Shown here piece after piece: positions 1 to 6,169 of a stretch of DNA of 8,532 nucleotides; the first letter of the stretch is position 1, and every line of letters begins with the position of its first letter. Both the position numbers and the translations under genes were made by a program. The notes beneath the pieces are model-generated. The model was not told the origin of the DNA. It saw only the letters and a program-made list of their open reading frames with translations, and ran no database searches. Source of the DNA: Chloroflexi bacterium RBG_19FT_COMBO_48_23 (GTDB lineage Bacteria > Chloroflexota > Dehalococcoidia > GIF9 > UBA5620); the NCBI GenBank assembly GCA_001795315.1, contig MGOH01000038.1, forward strand, positions 1 to 8,532, read 5' to 3'.

Positions 1-12
1 ACGACCTCCTCC
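1..12 (-). promoter_or_regulatory. Shine-Dalgarno-like site for a probable next gene beyond the window edge
   Basis: On the minus strand, downstream of the mtaB stop codon, the sequence reads GGAGGAGGTCGT as it reaches the window edge. This is a strong complement to the 3' end of 16S rRNA. It suggests that another minus-strand gene begins just outside the window and is co-transcribed with mtaB after a gap of about 40 nt. No start codon is visible, so this rests on the motif alone. It could instead be coding sequence or chance. Confidence 0.35.
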
Positions 13-39
13 GTCTTCGAATTAGGAATTGCCTTGACG

Positions 40-1299
40 CTAATCTTCATCTGTAAACTCCCCCCATAACCCCTGCTTATGCAACCGGACGGGGCGTACC
101 AAACGAAACTGATTGGTCAACGGCTCACTGCTTTGAGTGAAAATTCGAATATAGTTGTGGCTAAGTCCTGAATATATACCGCTGCCCGGAGTAACCTCAT
201 TTTCCCACAAGACGGTAATTCTCTGCCCCAAGAATCGCTGACAGAATTTGTGCAAACTGCGTTGAGCCAGATCCAGCACCTGCAGGCTGCGCTCCTTCTT
301 CAGTCTATCGTTCACCTGATCTGGCATCCCAGATGCCAATGTTCCCGGCCGAGAGGAATAGCTGAAGACATGAATATTGGCGAAATCAATCTCTTCACAA
401 AATCGGTAACTCTCCTCAAATTCTTCAACGCTCTCACCGGGAAAACCCACCATAATGTCTGTAGTGATGGCTACATCAGGCACAGACTTCCGAATCAAAG
501 ACACTGCCTGTTTATAATCCTCCACAGAATAATGCCGCCTCATCCGTCCAAGCACAGCATCACTGCCGCTTTGCAACGCCAGATGAAAGTGCCGACATAA
601 ACGATGGTCTCGCCACATATCGAGAAGCTCTGGCGAGATGTCCCGAGGCTGCAGAGAGGAAACATGCAATCGTTCCACACTCGTAACTAAAAGAACTTGC
701 TCAACCAATTGCCTGAGATTCGCCCCGTTATGCTTATAGTCACCGATTTTAGTCCCAGTGAGTACCACCTCTTTACAGCCAGCAGCAACCCTCACTTTCA
801 CCTCTTTAACCACATCAGCCATTGGCAGGCAATGTTCTCGCCCACGCACCTTAGGCACAATGCAATAGGCACAGGAATCGTTGCAACCATCCTGAATCTT
901 TATAAAACTGCGAACCCGGCTGATGCCATCCGCCATAAGTTGCTCTGGTGAACAATGAGTCACGGGAGCAATTTCACCTTTTAGCAAGTCCAGAAGATGC
1001 ATTTTCCGCCCATTGCCCACAACAAGGCCTGCGCCGACTTGAGCCAGCTCTTGAGGGGCTCTTTGCGCATAACAACCAGTTACGATAATTAAGGCTTGTG
1101 GGTTTCTTTTCCGCCACAGCCTCACTAAATGCCGTGACTTGCGGTCGGCAATATGAGTAACCGTGCAGGTATTCAAAACATAAATATCAGCCCCATCACC
1201 GCTGACAATTTGATAACCTTCGTCGGCAAATCTCAGAGCCAGCAATTCGCTCTCGGCCTGATTAAGCTTACAGCCCAGAGTATGAAAGGCTATTCTCAT
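40..1299 (-). CDS. mtaB: tRNA (N6-L-threonylcarbamoyladenosine(37)-C2)-methylthiotransferase, MtaB-type radical SAM enzyme
   Basis: This 419-residue protein belongs to the MiaB/RimO methylthiotransferase family. It fits the MtaB branch, which converts t6A37 to ms2t6A37 in tRNAs that read ANN codons. The N-terminal domain has three cysteines expected to hold one [4Fe-4S] cluster: C10 (TLGCKLNQAE), C45 (LNTCTV) and C76 (VTGCYAQR). The radical SAM motif CNDSCAYC is at residues 139-146 and binds the second cluster and SAM. The last 65 or so residues form a TRAM-like RNA-binding domain. The length is normal and no key residue is missing. The frame is open up to a TTG at 1329 and has ATGs at 1317 and 1311, but 1299 is preferred. 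A strong promoter has its -10 at 1334-1329, so the TTG precedes the transcription start. The ATG at 1299 has GGAAG five bases upstream and gives the family's usual N-terminus. It is divergent from recJ. Assignment to MtaB rather than MiaB or RimO comes from overall resemblance and is fairly secure. Confidence 0.93.
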   Translation of the reverse strand: MRIAFHTLGCKLNQAESELLALRFADEGYQIVSGDGADIYVLNTCTVTHIADRKSRHLVRLWRKRNPQALIIVTGCYAQRAPQELAQVGAGLVVGNGRKMHLLDLLKGEIAPVTHCSPEQLMADGISRVRSFIKIQDGCNDSCAYCIVPKVRGREHCLPMADVVKEVKVRVAAGCKEVVLTGTKIGDYKHNGANLRQLVEQVLLVTSVERLHVSSLQPRDISPELLDMWRDHRLCRHFHLALQSGSDAVLGRMRRHYSVEDYKQAVSLIRKSVPDVAITTDIMVGFPGESVEEFEESYRFCEEIDFANIHVFSYSSRPGTLASGMPDQVNDRLKKERSLQVLDLAQRSLHKFCQRFLGQRITVLWENEVTPGSGIYSGLSHNYIRIFTQSSEPLTNQFRLVRPVRLHKQGLWGEFTDED

Positions 1300-1328
1300 A
1301 CCAGCTTCCATGCTCATGTTCGATGACA

Positions 1329-1358
1329 ATTATATTTGTCACATACTTGCCCGGTCAA
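1329..1358 (-). promoter_or_regulatory. mtaB promoter (sigma-70 type)
   Basis: On the minus strand a TTGACC -35 box (1358-1353) is followed after 18 bases by a perfect TATAAT -10 box (1334-1329). Transcription would start near 1322, leaving a leader of about 23 nt before the ATG at 1299. This is the best promoter match in the window, and it decides the mtaB start. Confidence 0.75.
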
Positions 1359-1373
1359 ACCAGCATCCTAACC

Positions 1374-1402
1374 TTGCAGAAGATTATAACTTGTGGTATA
1401 AA
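1374..1402 (+). promoter_or_regulatory. recJ promoter with extended -10
   Basis: A TATAAA -10 box at 1397-1402 is preceded by TGG, giving the TGn extension. A weak TTGCAG -35 (1374-1379) lies 17 bases upstream. The predicted transcription start is near 1409, about 23 nt before the recJ TTG. It lies back to back with the mtaB promoter, and the two -35 boxes are 15 bp apart. Confidence 0.55.
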
Positions 1403-1431
1403 TCAGGCAATCGGATGTCCGAGGCAAAGGC

Positions 1432-3111
1432 TTGAGCCGCACCCATTGGAGACTAATAACCCCAGTCACACCACCAACTGATATACCTGGGGTTCACCCG
1501 CTACTTGCTCAACTGCTTTACAATCGAGGAATCTCTGAGATTTCCCAAATTGAGCTTTTCCTCAATGCTGACAGCCGGTTGGAAGCCGACCCTTTTCTTC
1601 TCCCTGACATGCATCAAGCGGTAAGCAGGACTTATCAGGCTCTGCTCACCGGTGAGGAAATTGCCATCTACGGCGATTTTGACGCTGATGGTATCACTGC
1701 CACGGCATTGCTGGTTCAAGGGCTTTCAGCACTTGGCGGCAAAGTAATTCCCTACATACCCCACCGTTACCGTGAAGGTTACGGCTTGCAGGTAGCAGCT
1801 CTGGAAAAGCTCCGCAAACGAGGCATCAGCCTCATCATCACCGTCGATACCGGCATCACTGCCATTACCGAAATTCAAAAAGCGCAGAAGATGGGAATGG
1901 ACATAATCGTCACGGACCACCATCTGCCACTAGCCTCCCTGCCACCAGCTCTGGCAGTGGTTGACCCTAAACGGAGCGATTCCGTCTGCCAATCCATGGA
2001 ATTTGCCGGAGTAGGTGTCGCTTTCAAATTTCTCCAGGCGCTTCTAAAGGGCAGCGGCCGGGAAGAATTACTGAACGGGTTGCTAGACCTGGTAGCTTTA
2101 GGCACCGTAACCGATATGGTTCCGCTGATTGGCGACAATCGCTACTGGGTGAAGCGTGGACTTGAACTTCTTAACAACACCGAGCGTATCGGGCTTCAAG
2201 AGATGATGCGCGGTACCAGCCTAAAACCAGGTAATCTCGATACTGAAAGCATATCCTGGGTATTAGGACCTCGCCTCAATGCCGCCGGTAGACTTGATGA
2301 CGCTGCCACAAGCTATCAATTACTCCTCACACAAGACCCACAAGAGGCCGCCTTGTTAGCTTCAGATCTCGAAGAAAAGAACGCCAAACGGCAACGGCTA
2401 ACCAGAGAACTGTTGGAACGAGCTAGAGAAAGAATAATTGCCACCGGAATCGATCTTCCGTTGCTAATGACAGGTGAGGAAGACTACTCAACGGGTGTTA
2501 TGGGACTTGTCGCCGGTAGACTCACAGAAGAATTCTACCGCCCTGTAATCATTTTCAAATTTGGTACCGATACATGCCGTGGCAGCGGGCGGAGCATACC
2601 CGAGTTTGACCTCATGGCCGCACTCAAGGACTGCCGTGACCTTTTATCTAACTTCGGTGGCCATACTAAGGCAGCCGGCTTCACCGTACCCACCACCAAC
2701 CTCCCCCAACTCCAGAAGCGCCTACTCAACCTAGCCCAAACCCAACTGGCTGGACTAGATCTCCGCCCTCACATAGACATAGATGCAGAAGTACCTTTAG
2801 CCGCCTTTGCCGGGGAAACTTTCAAGGAAATACAACGGCTGGCTCCCTTCGGCTCCGGCAATCCATTGCCCGCATTCGTCAGCCGCCATGTTGAAATCAT
2901 TAACCAGCGTCCCATCGGCAGCCAGGGTGAGCATCTTGGGCTGAAACTAAAGCAGGAAGGCATAGCCTGGGATGCCATCGGCTTCCGGTTTGGTAACCGT
3001 GCTCAAGAAATAACCACTTATCTGGATATCGCCTATAACCTGGATATAGACCGCTGGAATGGTGAGCAAAGGCTTCGACTTAAGCTCCTCGATTTTGACC
3101 CGGTCCACTAA
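1432..3111 (+). CDS. recJ: Single-stranded-DNA-specific exonuclease RecJ
   Basis: RecJ degrades single-stranded DNA 5' to 3' in recombinational, mismatch and base-excision repair. This cytoplasmic protein of 559 residues is close to the usual family size (about 560-580). The DHH phosphoesterase core is intact. Visible motifs are YGDFDADGITAT at 80-91 (metal ligands D82, D84, D86), VDTG with D139, TDHH at 161-164, and a further acidic site at VALGTVTDMV (D228). The conserved PRLNAAGRL segment is at 280-288. The DHHA1 domain carries the GGH motif at 409-411, and an OB-like C-terminal domain follows from about residue 445. The start is TTG at 1432. No ATG lies in frame between it and the upstream stop at 1399, and GAGG at 1421-1424 is seven bases away. 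A six-codon frame beginning at ATG 1415 ends in a TGA overlapping this TTG. The gene converges on lgt with a 16-nt gap. Confidence 0.95.
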   Translation: MSRTHWRLITPVTPPTDIPGVHPLLAQLLYNRGISEISQIELFLNADSRLEADPFLLPDMHQAVSRTYQALLTGEEIAIYGDFDADGITATALLVQGLSALGGKVIPYIPHRYREGYGLQVAALEKLRKRGISLIITVDTGITAITEIQKAQKMGMDIIVTDHHLPLASLPPALAVVDPKRSDSVCQSMEFAGVGVAFKFLQALLKGSGREELLNGLLDLVALGTVTDMVPLIGDNRYWVKRGLELLNNTERIGLQEMMRGTSLKPGNLDTESISWVLGPRLNAAGRLDDAATSYQLLLTQDPQEAALLASDLEEKNAKRQRLTRELLERARERIIATGIDLPLLMTGEEDYSTGVMGLVAGRLTEEFYRPVIIFKFGTDTCRGSGRSIPEFDLMAALKDCRDLLSNFGGHTKAAGFTVPTTNLPQLQKRLLNLAQTQLAGLDLRPHIDIDAEVPLAAFAGETFKEIQRLAPFGSGNPLPAFVSRHVEIINQRPIGSQGEHLGLKLKQEGIAWDAIGFRFGNRAQEITTYLDIAYNLDIDRWNGEQRLRLKLLDFDPVH

Positions 3112-3127
3112 CCTCGTTGACACTTGT

Positions 3128-3904
3128 TTAGGCCGATTGCTTGGCTCGATAGCGCCACATCCTGATAATAAGCCAGGGTACTGTTACCAACAATATTACT
3201 ATGCCTATCAATTGAGCCTGTTGCATACCGAAGAGGAAAGGTTCTCCCACTCGCACAAACCTTATGATCAGGTCACCAGCAGCATAGAGTGCGAGATAGA
3301 ACAGAAAGAGCGATCCCTGTGGCTTGAGCCGGCGGCGCAGTGACCACAGTATGCCAAATCCTATCAAGTTCCACAGTATGTGATAAATCTGTGTAGGCTG
3401 GAATGACTCACCAAGCGGGCAATAGCTACCTGGATTAGTATAAACCACGCCCCATGGCAAAGATGTAGGTAAGCCATAGCAGCAGCCATTCATGAAACAG
3501 CCGATTCTGCCTATAGCCTGCCCCAGAATCGCCCCCGGAGCTACAACATCACCTACTTGCCAGAAAGAGAGCTTCTTAACCCAGCAATAAATCAGCACCG
3601 CCAAAAGGGCACCCAGAACCGCTCCGTAAACGGTCAAGCCTTCAAAATGAATAATCTGTGCAGGATTAGCCATATAATAATCCCACTTGTCAATGACATG
3701 GAACAATCGGGACACTATAACACCACCGATGATAGCCCATAAGCCCATACTATAAATGTGGTCCTCAGCCAGACCAACGCGTCTAGCCTCCAGCAAAGAT
3801 ATTGCGATGACCGCCACAATAGCCAGGACCACCATAATCCCGTACCATCTCACTTCAAAAAATCCAATACTGAAAGCAACCGGGTCTATGCCTATATGAA
3901 TCAT
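3128..3904 (-). CDS. lgt: Phosphatidylglycerol--prolipoprotein diacylglyceryl transferase Lgt
   Basis: Lgt transfers a diacylglyceryl group from phosphatidylglycerol to the lipobox cysteine of prolipoproteins in the cytoplasmic membrane. It is the first step of lipoprotein maturation. The protein has 258 residues, within the family's normal range, and is strongly hydrophobic with about seven membrane segments. The Lgt signature is at 132-144 (GRIGCFMNGCCYG, with the essential arginine at 133). The segment matching the HPTQLYE motif reads QPTQIYH at 169-175, and the C-terminal arginine region is LIIRFVR at 212-218. Where the E. coli enzyme has a catalytic-loop HGG, this one has YGA (93-95), a change I believe is common in other phyla. 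The ATG at 3904 is preceded by a clear AGGAG site. The gene lies 11 nt after the ftsY stop, and that gap holds its ribosome binding site, so the two are almost certainly one transcript. Confidence 0.94.
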   Translation of the reverse strand: MIHIGIDPVAFSIGFFEVRWYGIMVVLAIVAVIAISLLEARRVGLAEDHIYSMGLWAIIGGVIVSRLFHVIDKWDYYMANPAQIIHFEGLTVYGAVLGALLAVLIYCWVKKLSFWQVGDVVAPGAILGQAIGRIGCFMNGCCYGLPTSLPWGVVYTNPGSYCPLGESFQPTQIYHILWNLIGFGILWSLRRRLKPQGSLFLFYLALYAAGDLIIRFVRVGEPFLFGMQQAQLIGIVILLVTVPWLIIRMWRYRAKQSA

Positions 3905-3915
3905 TTTTCTCCTAT

Positions 3916-4824
3916 CTACGAAAAAATCGCCCCAACAAAAGTATTTGCATTAAAGGGAGCTATGTCTTCAAGCTGCTCGCCTGTTCCAATATAGGTAATG
4001 GGAATCTTCAGCTCATCATAGATTGCCAGCACTATCCCACCTTTGGCAGTGCCATCAAGCTTAGCCAGAAAAATTCCATTCACGCCTACCGCCTCGGTGA
4101 AATGCCTGGTCTGAGCCAGACCATTCTGACCGGTAGTGGCATCGATTACAAGCAGCACCTCTTGAGGCATCTCGTACTTACCAGCAACACGCTTTATCTT
4201 TTTGAGCTCTTCCATAAGATTAAATTTGGTATGTAGACGGCCAGCAGTATCAATTATAACCACCTGAGCCTGCCTGTTTTGCGCTGCCTGAAGAGCGTCA
4301 TAAACCACTGCACCCGGGTCACCGCCAGATTCATGAGCCACAACCTCCACTCCTATCCTTTCACCCCACCTCTTAAGCTGGTCAATAGCCGCAGCCCTGA
4401 ATGTATCAGCGGCAGCCAGGATTACCTTTTTGCCTTCATTCTTGAACCCATAGGCGAGCTTAGCGATGCTCGTCGTCTTGCCCGAACCGTTTACCCCCAC
4501 TACCAGAATAATTTGCGAGCCGGCCAGACTGGAAACACTTGCCGCCCCAGCGTCAACCTTTAAAAGATTCACCATCTCCTCTTTTAAGACTGCACGCACC
4601 TGCGTCCCTTCGCTCAGCTTCTCTGCCTTGATTCGTTGCTTCACCTTTTCGATTAGCTTCTGAGTGGTAGTCACGCCAACATCCGCAGCAATGAGCAACT
4701 CTTCTAACTCATCCCAGACCTCATCTCCGACCCTGGTCCGGTCGAAAAGGCTAGCAACCTTACCAAACCATGTCTCCCGGCTACGCTTCAAACCTTGCTG
4801 AGTTTTATCTAACGAATCTCTCAT
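3916..4824 (-). CDS. ftsY: Signal recognition particle receptor FtsY
   Basis: FtsY is the SRP receptor GTPase that docks ribosome-SRP complexes at the membrane for co-translational insertion. This 302-residue protein is just the NG core, with only about 20 residues before the N domain. It therefore lacks the long acidic A domain of the E. coli protein, as in many non-proteobacterial FtsYs. The helical N domain covers about 20-95. The G domain shows the P-loop GVNGSGKTT (110-118), [11 protein letters not shown] (140-150), DTAGR (192-196), [10 protein letters not shown] (254-263, the TKxD element) and the closing [12 protein letters not shown] (280-291). All GTPase motifs are intact. The start is ATG 4824. 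The Shine-Dalgarno is poor: a GAAG lies about 13 bases upstream. A good promoter lies about 30-60 bases upstream. It is the first gene of the ftsY-lgt operon, two functions serving protein targeting to and anchoring in the membrane. Confidence 0.95.
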   Translation of the reverse strand: MRDSLDKTQQGLKRSRETWFGKVASLFDRTRVGDEVWDELEELLIAADVGVTTTQKLIEKVKQRIKAEKLSEGTQVRAVLKEEMVNLLKVDAGAASVSSLAGSQIILVVGVNGSGKTTSIAKLAYGFKNEGKKVILAAADTFRAAAIDQLKRWGERIGVEVVAHESGGDPGAVVYDALQAAQNRQAQVVIIDTAGRLHTKFNLMEELKKIKRVAGKYEMPQEVLLVIDATTGQNGLAQTRHFTEAVGVNGIFLAKLDGTAKGGIVLAIYDELKIPITYIGTGEQLEDIAPFNANTFVGAIFS

Positions 4825-4854
4825 ATTAGCACAACAACTTCACGAATTTCAGCC

Positions 4855-4884
4855 ATATTAACACACAGGCTGAGAAAGTGACAA
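4855..4884 (-). promoter_or_regulatory. ftsY-lgt promoter
   Basis: The minus strand has TTGTCA (4884-4879, five of six consensus bases) and, 18 bases on, TAATAT (4860-4855) preceded by TGT, a TGn-extended -10. Transcription would begin near 4848, about 24 nt before the ftsY ATG. This excludes translation of the short frame starting at ATG 4856, which lies inside the -10 box. Confidence 0.55.
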
Positions 4885-4917
4885 AACAATCACGGAGGGC
4901 CGTTAGCAAGTCCCGAC

Positions 4918-4945
4918 TGTCATTTCAATCGAAGCGTGGCAATCT
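4918..4945. repeat. Degenerate copy of a dispersed intergenic repeat (TGTCATT...GAAGC...AATCT type)
   Basis: The segment begins TGTCATTTCAATCGAAGC and ends GTGGCAATCT. This closely resembles a short dispersed repeat commonly seen between genes of Chloroflexota and other anaerobes, usually TGTCATTGCGAG followed by CGAAGC and GCAATCTC. Only one half of such a unit remains here. It lies between the membrane-protein stop (4950) and the ftsY promoter. The family resemblance is from memory; the sequence itself is seen directly. Confidence 0.5.
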
Positions 4946-4949
4946 AAAG

Positions 4950-5567
4950 CTAATGGTCGATTTCATGGTGATGATGCCCTTCACCTCCGAGAAAGAGGTG
5001 AGGATAAACTATATCACTGAAGCAGCAAGGAATCCAAACTGCAAGGAACAGAAACAATAAGACAAGAGGCAGCAATGGCATCCAATTTGTTGCCCCGAAT
5101 GCGGTGAAATAGAACAACGATGCCCAGGTACTTAAGAACACATGCGCTGCATGCGGTAATTTAGTCATAGGCCTCAAATAACCTATAGCAATGCCTAAAA
5201 ATGCCACCGGATTTATCAGCCACCACTCCTCGATAAAAGGCAAATGAAACTCCATTTTGACTTTAATCGCTTCGCCTCCCAGATAAGGAACTACAGCGTC
5301 GCTTAACGTGGCTATACCAATAGAGCCGGTATAGCCGATTAAAATCGCCGCCCAGAGCTTACCGGTGCTGTACCGTTTATACATTGCCGTGGTCACAATG
5401 GCACTGAATATAATATGTGCTGGATGTAATATATAAAAAATGGTCTCAGAGATATTAGCAGGTGTCTTGGCAATAACTACGATGGCCATGATAACTATGC
5501 CGGAGACCGCTCCAGCAGCAGTAAATGGAACATGTCTGGCTAGTTCACTTCCTATTCTTTTCAGCAT
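4950..5567 (-). CDS. Unrecognised six-helix membrane protein with HxxH motifs and a histidine tail; candidate metal transporter
   Basis: I do not recognise a named family. The protein has 205 residues and about six hydrophobic segments (roughly 13-33, 44-63, 71-92, 117-131, 139-159 and 163-184). It ends in a polar, metal-binding-like tail, GEGHHHHEIDH (195-205). The two halves look duplicated: HPAHIIFS (48-55) matches HAAHVFLS (139-146), and SDAVVPYLGGE (89-99) matches SDIVYPHLFLGGE (184-196). Three helices per repeat would put the halves in opposite orientation, a common transporter design. Other possible metal ligands are C181, C182, H190, E113 and E114. ATG 5567 is preferred over the upstream TTG at 5579 because GGTGA sits five bases before it. 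The gene starts 24 nt after the stop of a Zur-like regulator and must share its transcript. Metal transport, probably of zinc, is inferred from this context and from the histidines. The direction of transport and the substrate are not shown. The call as a real membrane protein gene is secure; the function is tentative. Confidence 0.85.
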   Translation of the reverse strand: MLKRIGSELARHVPFTAAGAVSGIVIMAIVVIAKTPANISETIFYILHPAHIIFSAIVTTAMYKRYSTGKLWAAILIGYTGSIGIATLSDAVVPYLGGEAIKVKMEFHLPFIEEWWLINPVAFLGIAIGYLRPMTKLPHAAHVFLSTWASLFYFTAFGATNWMPLLPLVLLFLFLAVWIPCCFSDIVYPHLFLGGEGHHHHEIDH

Positions 5568-5591
5568 CAAAATCACCAAATAAACTTGGAA

Positions 5592-6029
5592 TTAAGACCC
5601 CGCCGAAGCCATGCATCCAGAGCAAATGCCGGAAAACTCAGAGAAGTGTTGTTCGGTTCGAAAGCCAAACTCCTGAGCAATTGCATTCTCCTCTTCACAA
5701 AGAGTTATATCTGCATACTCACGAAGAGCACCACACTGACGACAAACTACAAAGCGATGGCACCCATCACATTCTCCAAGTGTGCATTTTACGAATCCCC
5801 CCACCAGCAACACCTTGTGAGCCAGATTAAGAGAGCAAAGAAGCCCAAGTACGCGGTAGATGGTGACATGGTTCAGATGCTTACCATTGCCTTCTAGAAT
5901 TTTTTGTATATCATAAGGTGAGACAGGCCTCTGTGCCTCGGCTAAGACCTTGAGCACATACTTTCGCGGCTCAGTTACCCTGTAGCCTCCGCTACGTAAG
6001 ACCTGTAGCGCACCATGAATCTGAGACAT
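5592..6029 (-). CDS. Fur-family metalloregulator, Zur-like
   Basis: This 145-residue cytoplasmic protein is a DNA-binding metal sensor. The winged-helix domain covers about 1-78, with the recognition helix around NHVTIYRVLGLL (53-64). The dimerisation domain follows. The structural zinc site is complete: C96 and C99 (VVCRQCG) with C136 and C139 (GICSGC). The sensing site is not that of classical Fur, because HHDH is replaced by CHRF (90-93). By comparison with my memory of E. coli Zur, H71 (AHKV), C82 (FVKC) and H91 match its zinc ligands H77, C88 and H96. The GICSGC segment also mirrors GLCAAC of Zur. Extra cysteines C87, C90 and C111 are unusual. A zinc sensor is therefore the best guess; a nickel or redox-tuned sensor remains possible. 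The ATG at 6029 has no evident Shine-Dalgarno, and the predicted leader is only about 12 nt. A palindrome overlapping the promoter suggests autoregulation. It is the first gene of an operon with the downstream membrane protein. Confidence 0.9.
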   Translation of the reverse strand: MSQIHGALQVLRSGGYRVTEPRKYVLKVLAEAQRPVSPYDIQKILEGNGKHLNHVTIYRVLGLLCSLNLAHKVLLVGGFVKCTLGECDGCHRFVVCRQCGALREYADITLCEEENAIAQEFGFRTEQHFSEFSGICSGCMASAGS

Positions 6030-6047
6030 AACGTGAATTTTAAGATA

Positions 6048-6056
6048 TTTATATCA
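6048..6056 (-). promoter_or_regulatory. Promoter of the regulator-membrane protein operon (extended -10)
   Basis: On the minus strand TGATATAAA (6056-6048) forms a TGn-extended -10 box. No good -35 is found at the right distance; the place where it would lie is taken by the palindrome at 6060-6076. Transcription would begin near 6041, giving a leader of about 12 nt and near-leaderless translation of the regulator. Confidence 0.45.
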
Positions 6057-6059
6057 TAA

Positions 6060-6076
6060 ATGCAACAATATTGCAT
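6060..6076. promoter_or_regulatory. Palindromic operator candidate for the Fur-family regulator
   Basis: The 17-bp site ATGCAACAATATTGCAT is an inverted repeat with perfect 6-bp arms (ATGCAA and TTGCAT) around five central bases. Fourteen of the 16 outer positions are symmetric. It ends four bases upstream of the TGn-extended -10, so a dimer bound here would cover the spacer and -35 region and repress the operon. The TGCAA-N5-TTGCA core matches the spacing of the Streptomyces Nur box (TTGCAA-N5-TTGCAA, recalled from the literature). It does not closely match the AT-rich classical Fur or PerR boxes. Use by this regulator is inferred from position and symmetry. Confidence 0.55.
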
Positions 6077-6089
6077 TAGCAATACATCA

Positions 6090-6153
6090 TGTCATTTCGA
6101 GGAATATCAAGCAATTACGCTCAGAGAGATTCTTCGCTGAGCTCAGCATGATA
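6090..6153. repeat. Degenerate inverted-repeat element, relic of a dispersed intergenic repeat
   Basis: The element starts with TGTCATTTCGAG (6090-6101) and ends with CTCAGCATGATA (6142-6153). These ends pair at nine of twelve positions when folded. Its right half, GAGATTCTTCGCT followed by CTCAGCATGA, resembles the reverse complement of the common TGTCATTCTGAGCGAAG repeat. It contains the perfect 12-bp palindrome GCTGAGCTCAGC (6136-6147). It lies downstream of the helicase stop and upstream of the operator at 6060-6076. It might act as a weak transcript end for the helicase, but no run of U follows, so it is not called a terminator. Confidence 0.45.
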
Positions 6154-6169
6154 GCGGTATATTAAGAGG

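Noticed and set aside
250..600. Plus-strand open frame of 116 codons
   Set aside because: It is antisense to the radical SAM and TRAM regions of mtaB, and its composition looks non-coding.
4821..4856. Small minus-strand frame ([11 protein letters not shown]) whose TGA overlaps the ftsY ATG, suggesting translational coupling
   Set aside because: Its ATG lies within the predicted -10 box, upstream of the likely transcription start near 4848, so it would not be in the mRNA.
4878..5060. Plus-strand open frame of 60 codons crossing the intergenic region
   Set aside because: Most of it is antisense to the end of the membrane protein gene, including its histidine tail, and it has no ribosome site or family features.
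5525..5897. Two overlapping plus-strand open frames of about 100 codons
   Set aside because: Both are antisense to the regulator gene, whose motifs are clear, and neither has protein-like character.
6136..6147. Perfect palindrome GCTGAGCTCAGC as an intrinsic terminator or operator
   Set aside because: The stem would be only about 4 bp with a 4-nt loop, there is no U-run, and it is better explained as part of the repeat relic at 6090-6153.
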